In this document: one piece after another, positions 38,601 to 49,700 of the stretch | Position numbering within the stretch: position 1 is the first letter of the stretch | Layout: every line of letters begins with the position of its first letter | Assembly (NCBI GenBank): GCA_935421135.1 | Contig: OW285188.1 | Span: 27,998,433-28,062,432 of the forward strand | Source: Bugulina stolonifera | Lineage: Eukaryota > Bryozoa > Gymnolaemata > Cheilostomatida > Bugulidae | Length of the DNA: 64,000 bases | Direction of reading: 5' to 3' | Notes under the pieces: generated by a model | What the model saw: only the letters and a program-made list of their open reading frames with translations | What the model was told of the DNA's origin: nothing | Databases searched by the model: none | Translations under genes and position numbers: made by a program

Positions 38601-41600
38601 ACTGTTGTGTGTATATATACTGGTTATAGCAGACATACTACACTGTACATATCACACCGTATACACCTACATGTATATCACTGTTGTATGTGAGTAGTAT
38701 AGTCATATGTGATGTATTCTAGAATAGATGATATACGACCATGAAAAATATGAGTCAGGGTAATGATACGCGAGTTTGTTTTAATTTTCAATACGTTTGA
38801 GAGTAATAATATAAAACTAAGTGATAAAAAACCTGATACACAACTATGAAAAATATGAGTAAGGGTAATGATACACGAGTTTGTTTTAATTTTCAATACG
38901 TTTGAGAGTAATAATATAAAACTAAGTGATAAAAAACTTGATACACAACTATGAAAAATATGAGTAAGGGTAATGATACACGAGTTTGTTTTAATTTTCA
39001 ATACGTTTGAGAGTAATAATATAAAATCAATCGATAAAAACCGATATACGACTATGAAGAATATGAGTAAGGCTAACGATACACGAGTTTGAGAGTAATA
39101 ATATGAAATCAATTGATAAGTAGACACGAATGAGTGTGAATGACAAAAGTTTTTGCCTCAAAACTGTGCAGTGGCGGGGAGGAGACGCTCGCCGAGGATG
39201 GAGTCTAGAATGGCACAATCGTAGAACGTTCTCCCGCTCTTGGAAGTCTTCTGTCCCTTGTACACCATCACGGAGGGGAGGAGGTCTTTCATCGAAACTG
39301 CCAGACGTCCCGGAAGGAAGACCTCTCCCTTTCTTTCTTCGTTTCCAATCCGACACTCGTAGGTGGCAATGGAGTTGCTCGCATTATCACCATCACCGCA
39401 TCTTGGGACGTATGCGGGTCGGAGCGCGGTCACCACCAGCACAGAACCAACGGGGAATGAAGATAGCGTTTGCACTCGAAGAAATTCTTCCAACTGGGCC
39501 AAGGTCTTCTTTCTCAAGTCACCGGCCAGTTTTTTCATGGCTGCTCCTGGCAGGGAGCACACGCTCTCGATACGGTTGAATGTGTTTTGTCCTTTAGCGG
39601 TCTCCTGCTGTCCCAAGTACACCATGATCCTAGGTGGAAGGGTAAGGTCCTTTAGCTCCTCTTCTTTGACATCCGCTAGCTTGGGCATGGCGTGACGAAT
39701 GTTGGTGTGAAAGCTGATGCAATGTCTCATCCCCTTGTCATCCACATAGCTTGCCCTGGCTAAGAATGCTTTTCCGAATGCCGTTTCAACCACCGAACCT
39801 CCACTCACTTCTAGCACAGTTCCTGGCTCTAGCTCTGACAACTTCACCGTTGTCTGCAGAGAGCTCCTCTTCTCCGCTCCCATGCTCCTACAATAACGAA
39901 AGTGGTGTATATAGATCCGACAAAGTGGTTAAACGGGAGAAAGATAGTACGGTAATTTATAGATATACGAACAGGGCTACTTACATTAGGGTTGCCGCCA
40001 CTGCACGAGCTTTCTCCAGGCTTAGTCCCCCGCTCTTTTTCTTCCCCTTGCAAGGGGACTTGGTAGCTTTTTTTCCCTTCGTCGTCGTCTCACCACCATC
40101 CATTTCTTCCGTAGCCGTATCGGCTCCGTGGCCATCATCATCATCATCATCTGATATTACAATCACCTGGGATTTCTTCTTTTTCTTAGCACAGATTTCA
40201 TCTCCTTTTGGGTTCTTCCTCTTCTTGGTTGTTGTGGTCTCGCCCCTATCCGAGGCCCGCTCCGGGGAGGACGGAGAGTCCGCCATGTTAGAAAGATCCT
40301 TTCGGGCAAGACTCCCCACTCCTATTATTTTCCCCTTCTTCCGTGCCTCTTTTAACGCATCCACCTCTTCTTTCCTCTTCTGACTGCACTCTTCTTCTTC
40401 AATAATTCCATCCATTTGTGAGTCCGTTAAGCCCGCAAATAACTCTTCTTGGTTTTGGACTATGTTGTCAGTATCCATTGATAATGTACTATTGTAGTAG
40501 TGTAGCTGTACAGTAGTGATGTGCTGAACTTTGAATGCTGAGACTGTGATCCCACTCTCCCTTTATACAACTGCTCATTTCTTGACTCCTCCCTTTTTTT
40601 ATCCAATCCCAATGTGACCCGATGCACCCCGATGTGAATCCGAAGCTTCCCGATGCATCCCGATGTGATTCCGAAGCTTCCCGATGCATCCCGATGTGAA
40701 TCCGAAGCTTCCCGATGCATCCCGATGTGATTCCGAAGCCTCCCGATGCATCCCGATGCACCCCGATGTGAATTGACACATCGGGACACATCGGGATGCA
40801 TCGGGAAGCTTCGGAATCACATCGGGATGCATCGGGAAGCTTCGGAATCACATCGGGATGCATCGGGAAGCTTCGGAATCACATCGGGATGCATCGGGAA
40901 GCTTCGGATTCACATCGGGATGCATCGGGAAGCTTCGGAATCACATCGGGATGCATCGGGAAGCTTCGGATTCACATCGGGATGCATCGGGAGGCTTCGG
41001 ATTCACATCGGGAAGCTTCGGAATCACATCGGGATGCATCGGGAAGCTTCGGAATCACATCGGGATGCATCGGGAGGCTTCGGATTCACATCGGGGTGCA
41101 TCGGGAGGCTTCGGATTCACATCGGGGTGCATCGGGAGGCTTCGGATTCACATCGGGAAGCTTTGGATTCACATCGGGGTGCATCGGAAGGCTTCGGATT
41201 CACATCGGGGGGCTTCGGATTCACATCGGGGTGGTATTGCCAAAGGTGGGGAAATGGTTAGACTCCGCCCACTGAATACTACTATTTAAGGTATGAGTTT
41301 CTCACTTTAGCAGTATGAACAATCAGCCTCTAGTCAACAGAGTGAGAGTAAACAGAGACAGCTACCTACTAGTCAGTGCGTGAACAGAGATGTCAACAAG
41401 TAGAACATAAGGTTAGTGTTAAATGGAGTAATTGGCAGCAATTGTGAAGTGTTTATTGTATAAAATGCTATCAAGCTAAAAAATGACTCACACCCTACTG
41501 CTATATATTTTTATAAGGAGACTAAACAGAGACACCTACCTTCTAGCCAGCACATGATCAGCAGAGATGTCAACAAGTGAAAAAGAAGGTTAGTGCTAAA

Positions 41601-44600
41601 TGAGGTATTTGGTAGCAATTGTGGATTGTTTATTGTTTATGTAGTGTGAAGTAAAAGAATAATAACTTACACCCTACCATTTTTTTTTATAGGGGGAGAG
41701 ACCTCTCGTCAGGTCGAGCACACCTGTCAACTATGCGGTCTGGTTCTCAGAACAGCGTTTTCTCTAGACAGGCACACGAAGAGAATGCATGCACAGGCTC
41801 ACCCGCACAAGTGCCCCGTTTGTGGCGGATGTTTTGATGGGAGGAGAAAGCTACGGTAGGTCATCACATGAGGCGATTTCATAGCGAGGGTAAGGTGGAA
41901 AAAGATGAGGGAGGTGCAGAGAAGTTTGATGATGTTTTCTGGTCTAAACCGCCAACAGCTGAAGAGGGGGATGAGATGGGGGTGCTACTAGCCCGCTATT
42001 GGAGCTCCATCAGGTCCGCAATACACTCTCGTCCCGTGGAAGATATTCTCAATGTTCGAGTGTGGAGAGGGGAAGGTGAAGACGAAGGAGATGAAGAGGT
42101 GTGGACTAAGTTGAGAGCAATGTGGAAGAGAGTGCCTTGTACTGTGAAGATTAACTGTAGCGCTGGAGTCATCCTCGAGCATAAGACCAGTGGAGAGTTG
42201 CGCTACTTTCACTCATCGAGCAACAATGCCGCATTCTTCCCCAAACCAAGACTGATCAGAACAGAGAATGAGATGAGAGAGTTTTGCGAATCTGTGCAGG
42301 AGCTCGACTTGAGAGAGAGGTCAGCACAAAGGAGACCGAATACCGCTTGGGCTTTACGTCACATTGCGAATCTGACATTCTACATCTATAAACTCCTAGA
42401 GATTGGCAAGGTGGGCGGTGTAGTGAGCAAACTCCCAGACTACATACTTAACAACCGACACGTGATAGCACTAGACGTAGACTTTTGGGCTAGAGGAGGT
42501 GCGCGTCCCTACTCAGACAACTTGTGTTTCTTTAGATGCTTGGCCATGATGTATGACTGTAACTGCGACCAAAAGAAGGGATGTCGTTGCCGTCGCCCCT
42601 CTTGCACCACAACACATCGCTTGTTTAAACAATACATGAGACAAACTAAATCTTCTTCCCCACCCTCATCAACTTTGTCAGACTTTCCCGGGGTGGACTC
42701 GAGTGATCTACTGGCCTTGGAAGATCATTTTGACGTATCTATAATAGTCTTCTGTCTAACTGATGAGGTGGTAGCTCCGATAGTTTGGTCATCCGGGGCA
42801 CGAAACAAAGCCCATAAACTCTTCGTCAACATGTACGAAAAACACTTCAGCTGGATAAAGAATGTTGATTCGTTTGCCAGATGTTTCACCTGCAAGCTGT
42901 GCGATAGCGCGTTTACACGCTTGTCCAGCCTACGACGACACAAGTGCTCGCCAGAAGAAGCATCGGTGTTCGTTTTCCCTGGTGGAACGTTTGGACCCCC
43001 GCCAACCATATTCACAAAACTCAAGCGAGTGGCGGGAATAGAGGTGGTGAACCCCGACCTCTTATACTACCCCTACTATATCACCTATGATATCGAATGC
43101 TTCATGCCAAAAGACAACCTACCAACTAACACCACCACGATGACTTTTAGTGCAAGACACGAGCTACTGAGCATATCCGCGTGTTCTAACGTCCCGGGGT
43201 TTGAGCGAGCCAAGTGTTTTGTGAGGAGCGTCGACAGCAAGGATGGGACGAAGTGCATTCGTCAATTCGTCCAATACATAGCAAAGATTGCTGACGTGGC
43301 AGGAGATTTGTTCGGAGAAAGATTCCAGGATGTACGCGAGCGACTCTCTACCTTCCTCGCGGATCGGGCGGATAGAGAAGAGGCCTTTGCTGACGACAAG
43401 TTCTCTAACGTCTCGACTTACAGGGTGAAGTCCGGTCTCTCCGGATTAGAAAGAGAATTAGAACAGCACATCTCCAGCGTTCCGGTGGTCGGCTTCAACT
43501 CGCAAAAGTATGACCTAAATATACTAAAGGGGCCTTTACTTCGCTCTCTACAAGAGGAGGAGGGAGAAGATTTTGTTTTCATCGTTAAGCGTGTTAACAG
43601 TATGTCCTGCGTGGAGAGTAGACGTTTTAGATTCCTTGACATATGCAACTTTATCGCACCAGGCTTCAACTACTCCAAATACTTGAAGGCATTTGGCGTG
43701 TCAGAGAGTAAGGGATTCTTTCCTTACGACTGGGTAGATTCCCTGAGAAGGTTGGATCATCACGGACTCCCTCCCCGAGAGAGTTTTTTCAACTCGCTGA
43801 CTCAGCAAGAATTGAGCCAGCAAGATTATCACCACTGTCAGCTCGTGTGGGAAAGAGAGAACATGGAAACGTTCAGGGATTTCCTCATCTGGTACAACAA
43901 CCTCGATGTGGCCCCATTCATCGAGGCCATTGCACGTCAGAGCTCTATCTATCGACAAAAGGGTATTGATATGTTGAAATCTGCAATCTCGCTTCCAGGC
44001 TTGGCTATCAGATGGTTGTTTATGGAGGTGGAGGCCCGACCTTACGGCTACTCTCCTCCGCAAGCCGCTCTCCCGCTGCATAGGTTAATGTCTCTCCGAG
44101 GCGAACTTTGCAACTCACAACCCATATGTCTGTTCGATGAGGAGAGCAAAAGTCTGTACCACACTCTCCGTGATAACCTCGTGGGAGGGCCAAGCATCAT
44201 CTTTCACAGACATCATGAAGTTGGAGTGACCTCTATTCGAGAGAAGATTTATGGCACATCCGCAAAACCCTGTAGGTCCATTCTGGGAGTCGATGCCAAC
44301 GCTCTCTACCTATACTGCATGATGGGGAATATGCCTACGGGTTATCCCAGGCGGAGGCTAGAGAGCCGAGGCTTTGCTCTGGAACCCGTTAAAAAGTTCA
44401 GCAAAGTGGCGCATGGATGGTTAGAGTTCCAATCGTGGAAGAGAGGAGAGGTCATCCTTCACCAACAGAATGGAGGAGAAATGAGGATAGGCTGTCACAA
44501 CCTACCGGTGGATGGTTATAGCGAACAGAGTCGGACTGTGTACCAATTCCACGGTTGCTACTGGCACGGACACGAGTGCGAGCTAGGAGGGAATGGAAAA

Positions 44601-46308
44601 GGTGTCAGAAACATGACAAATGAAGAGCTCCGGGTGGACACTGCGAGGAAAGAAGATTACATCAAGGCTCTAGGCTATAAGCTCATCACCACTCGGGAGT
44701 GTGAGTGGGGAGCGCGAGTTCGTTCGGATGAAGAGGTTAGGACATTTCTCTCCGTCTTCTTTTCTTCTCTCTATCCAGAGAGGGGTTGTGTCAACCTCGA
44801 TAAAATAATCAACAGTATTCGTAGTGGAGAGTACTACGGTTTAGTGGAGTGTGACATTTCCGTACCCGAAGAGCTAAAAGCGAAGTTCTCTGAGATGGCA
44901 CCTATTTTCAAGAATATAAATGTGGGAAGAGAACACCTTAGCGAACACATGCGCGCTTTTGCCAAACAGAACGGATTCTTGAAGAGACCTCAGCGAATGC
45001 TCGTGGGGAGTCTTTTTGGCGAGCGAATCACACTACTCACCGATCTGGCTAGATGGTATCTAGATCAAGGTTTGATAATTACCAGGGTCTATCAGTTTGT
45101 TCACTTTATCCCACGAGCCGTCTTCAAAGACTTTGGTTCTTCGGTCTCAGACGCAAGGAGAGGGGGAGATCTGGACCCTGATCTGGCCCTCTTGGCCAGC
45201 ACCAGCAAGCTCGTTGGGAATTCAGCCTACGGAAAGACCATAACAAATAAAGAGAAACATAAGACTGTCAAGTATGTAGAGACAGTAGAGGGGGCGGCCG
45301 TCAAAGTGAGGAGTAGGCACTTTTCTAGTCTCAACGAAGTCGATGAAAACTACTTTGAGATAGAGCTTCACAAGAAAAAGGTAAGTGTTGACAATCTTTC
45401 TTACTTTGACTCTTGATTTGACAAAACTTTTTCCGAGTGGAAGGGTGAACTTTCTCTCTCTCTCTCTCTCTTTCTTTTAGATTCGAATGGATGTTCCATC
45501 CGTCGTAGGATTCGTCATCCTCCAGAGAGCCAAGTTGAGGATGCTAGAGTTCTACTACGACTTTATGGATAGGTGAGTAGAACTAGACTATACAAAGATT
45601 TTATCAAATCCTTTTCTATTTATTCTTCGGTGTCAGCAACCTCTAACTCGCCCGATTTATTTTCACAGATTCGTCAGCAGAGAGGACTTTGAGTACGTAG
45701 AAATGGATACGGATAGCGCTTACATGGCCCTGAGTGCTCGCAATATAGATGAGGTCATCCGAAAAGATAAAAAAGAAGAGTTCTACAGAGAGTATGGTAA
45801 ATGGTTTCCCAGACCCTTCTGCGATAGCCACAAGGGAGACTTTATCACAACCAAGGTGCTCGGGCAAGAGTGGGAGATGAGGGAATGTTGTGAGAAGGTG
45901 CAGCGATACGAAACACGAACCCCTGGTCTGTTTAAGGAGGAGTTTCGGGGGGAGGGGGTCATCGCGCTCAACTCAAAAACTTACTTTTGTTGGTCCGCTG
46001 ACGGCGATAGCAAGTATAGTAGCAAAGGACTAAATAAAAGAGGAAACACCCTAACCAAAGAGAAGTTCCTCTCCGTGCTCAAAACAGGGGAGTCGGTGAG
46101 AGGAGACAATCGGGGTTTTATCAGAAGAGGAAATCAAACGTATAGCTATACCCAGCTAAAGACCGGACTCACCTACTTCTACGGTAAGCGGAAGGTTGCG
46201 GAAGACGGGGTGAGTACGAGTCCTATAGAATGTTAGTACTGATTTCTCGGAGATGAGACTACTTCATTCGATAAATCGGAGAGTAAACGAACAGTGCATC
46301 ATAACCCT

Positions 46309-46343
<35 letters not shown>

Positions 46344-46747
46344 ATAATTTTTTTTCACATTCACTCTCTATTGTAAGGGGTCTCCGTCCTCAAAACGGAG
46401 GGTTTACCGTTGTAGCCTTAAAACCGAGCAATAAAACACTAGCTAATACATTAAAAACCATTTACCTCTCCAAACCAAAGGGGTAGACGGTACTAGCGCA
46501 GCTTCCGCTCATACTCACCCCTTATCAGTTCACATTTCTTCTATTGTCTTCATTCGTAGGTGGGGGGTGACATCGCACGCGCACGATGCGCTCTCTCCCT
46601 ATCGGAGTTTGCTACCCGGGGGAAAGTGGACGCGGTGGTCAAAGAAATTGGTGGCGAGTCAACGACATCACCGTAGAGGCGGGTCTATTTGTAGGATGAT
46701 GATGATGATGATGATGGTGATGATGGTGATGATGATGATGGTGATGG

Positions 46748-46794
<47 letters not shown>

Positions 46795-49700
46795 GTGATG
46801 AAGATGGTGATGAGAAGACAAGCATCCATCTATCCCGTTTATCTATTTCTATTTCTACCCCTCCGAGCGATGATGTCGTCGGCTAACCTCCTCGCGAAGT
46901 CCACGGTTTGAAGCGCGGAAGAGCCACCGCCTTCACTTTCCCTCGCCACTCGTCACGGGGACGGGTGATTTCCCTAGGGGAGGGTCCGGGGAAAATGAGG
47001 GTTAAGACGCGAGTCTTTCATCGAAGGTCCGGGGGCGCTCGAACGGAGGAGCGCGCGAGTGCGGTGTCACCCCAACCAGTTCAGTCTCAACAGTCCCCGG
47101 CGAAGAAATCATCCGGAAGCACCACCACTCGGTAAGTTTCTTATAGTAGTATAGTCAGCGTCGTAAACTCTGCACGGGCACTCCGCAGGGATGTAGCCTA
47201 TCATTACTCTAACCCGTATTTTCCTTCGCTTCACCCTACTCCAGCCGACGGTCCGCCCGCGAGGGCCGCGACGGGTCGTTGGGGCGGGAGAGCGGGGGAG
47301 GGGCGGGGGATGGGCGGGGGGACGGCGGCGTGGGGCCACGGCTGGACTCGCAAACGAGAACCGCCGCGAGGCGGAGGGCGAGGCGGAGGGGTTTGGGGTG
47401 GGGAGGGGTGGGGAGGGGCGGGGACGGGTGGAGGGAGGACGGGTGGGGTTCGCGGGGCGGGGGGGCGCGCGCGTACGCGGGCGCCCCCTCGCCCGAGCCG
47501 TGGGACCGGGCGAGGGGTTTGCTCTTTAGACTGGGTTCTACGGAACAGCCGATGAGGTTTTTGAAACCACACCCGCGATCGGGGGGTAGGTTCTAGGGCT
47601 TTGCACATAGAGTGAGGTTTAGGGAAAGGGAGGGGGCGAGAGGACGGGTGGGGTGGTCGTCCGCCCGGGGAGTTTTTGGATCTAGGGCTAATAAGACGCG
47701 GAAATGACCGGGTGTCTGTGCAGATCTGCACTGACTATACTACTTATGTGTATATACTGGTTATAGCATACGTACTACACTGTACATATCACACAGTATT
47801 ATACACCTACATGTATATCACTGTTGTATGTGTATATACTGGTTATAGTATACGTACTACACTGTACATATCACACAGTATTATACACCTACATGTATAT
47901 CACTATTGTATGTGTATATAATGGTTATAGCATACGTACTACATTGTACATATCACACAGTATTATACACCTATCACTATTGTGTGTATATGTAGGTTAC
48001 AGTGAATACACTAGAGAGCTCACCAATTACAGTGTTAACTTCATTGTTAACACATCAGGACTGCATACACGGAGCCTTAGACTCACACCTGGGTTTGACT
48101 ACATTCTGGAGGTAAATCTTAAATCTGGGGTTCCTGTCAATGTGTACATGCGTACAGCCACTATATTCACTGCTACCCCGAGTATCATTCTGGGATTTAA
48201 ATATATGCTTGATTGTGTTCTTTTCATATTATAATAGCCTGAGCTCTTACTACTAGCAGTCTGCTGTATTGTGAGCCATCATTTAGGCGTCATTATTGGA
48301 AGGTACCAACAGGAGAATAAGCACTACGGATAAGATTCGAGTTCCCAGTGGTGCTCCTTCTCTAGACCCTTCATTCAGCCTGCTTGACGTACGGCCTCAG
48401 CTTATAGCTTGGTCAGAGAATGTTACTCTAGACATCAAGGTGACCAGCAGGTAAGAATTGAGACTATCTGTACCTATTAGTTACTGCTTACATGACAGGA
48501 TCCGTCCTCATTGCACGACTGGATCCGTACTCATTGGGATTAACCTATCAGTGTCCTCTATTCTAAGATGAAGATGCCCACGGCACATGAAATACAGACA
48601 TTAAAGAGACACCTGCTTCTTCACAGACAAGGTAAAAATAGCGGTTCATATATACTATGTACATGTACATATTATATATATATATGATGCAGCAATGCAT
48701 ATTTGGTATGATTCTTTGCAGCTCTTTTGATGTAGCCGTGAGGCAACTGTTCACCCAAGGCAATGGTAACATTGTTGGATTCACCCTAATTGTGTGTGAG
48801 GTCAACCCGTTCTTGGACCAAAGGTTTTATGATGGTCAGCTAGAGAGATACTTGCCCGGCTACAATCAGGTCACTTCAACCTATATAATTATTATATTGT
48901 GTCTCATGTACTAAACTATAGAGATGTACAAAACAGAAGAATAGGTACGAGCTGCCACTGGGGGCACATCTTCAAGGTCTTTGCTTTGTGTACACTATAA
49001 GTGATTTCATCTTTCCTGTCTTCCTGGATGTGATAGCCCAATAAATAATTAATAAGGGAGTAGAGAAAAGATGGACTTGAGAATTAAGATAATATTCTTG
49101 ACTTGACTGAAAGCTTATTAGCAAAGCTACATGTAAGTTAGCCTTGACTTGAATGCTTGAACTACAGGTGAAAGACATCACTGGGGCTGCCATCTGGCCA
49201 CCTTACCAAGCGTTTCCTCCCAGTGATTTCTTCCACTCTGTGACACCAGCGGATGGAAAGGTCAAGGTCATGTCATATAGGAATGCAGGGGCAGACGCTG
49301 CTAGCAACAGCAGTGAAAATTTCAGCTCAACTGAGAACAAGAATTTTAGAGTACCAATGATTAAACCCAAACCACTAAGTAAACAAACAGCTGATCTTAG
49401 TAGCCGTGGTGCAGCCATTATCCGCATTGGTGACGGGTGAGTGCCTAGCTGCAAATATTTGTTATTTAGATTATTAGGCAAGTGTTAGCTGGTACATGAT
49501 GTAGTTCTCCTATCTGCCTTTCATTCAAACTTCGTAACACCTCAGCAAGGATTGTAGAAAGTTGAACCGAATTCTGAGAAAGACATAATCAATTTTGTGA
49601 TCGGAGTTAATATTGTGGAAGAAGGAAAAGGGCAGAGAAGCACTTGTGTGTATCTGATACCACATTTCTTCTCTTATGGCATTCTTGAGATATTTTTAGG

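Larger units (their letters stand above)
38693..47744. mobile_element. Maverick/Polinton-type element (9,052 bp)
   Basis: Bounded by a perfect 13-bp inverted repeat AGTAGTATAGTCA (38693-38705; complement at 47732-47744) and a 6-bp target duplication. AGT ends, a 6-bp duplication and a protein-primed family-B polymerase are the known hallmarks of Mavericks/Polintons. Contents left to right: a 98-bp repeat block, a minus-strand two-exon gene for a duplicated-domain protein, a large inverted iteron array, the plus-strand polymerase gene, a GAT microsatellite, a GC-rich zone with a possible basic-protein gene. Typical elements are 15-20 kb and encode retrovirus-like integrase, packaging ATPase, cysteine protease and capsid proteins. 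I found none of these. The inverted repeats are also much shorter than usual (often over 100 bp). It lies in intron 25 of the receptor gene. Confidence 0.92.

Noticed and set aside
38678..39127. 149-codon minus-strand frame at the left end of the Polinton-type element
   Set aside because: Runs through the 98-bp repeat and across the element border into host DNA.
46639..46911. Poly-Met and poly-His frames
   Set aside because: Trinucleotide microsatellite.
47231..47731. Pro/Arg-rich minus-strand frame of 166 codons
   Set aside because: Antisense of a GC-rich zone where stops are rare. No start or splice support.
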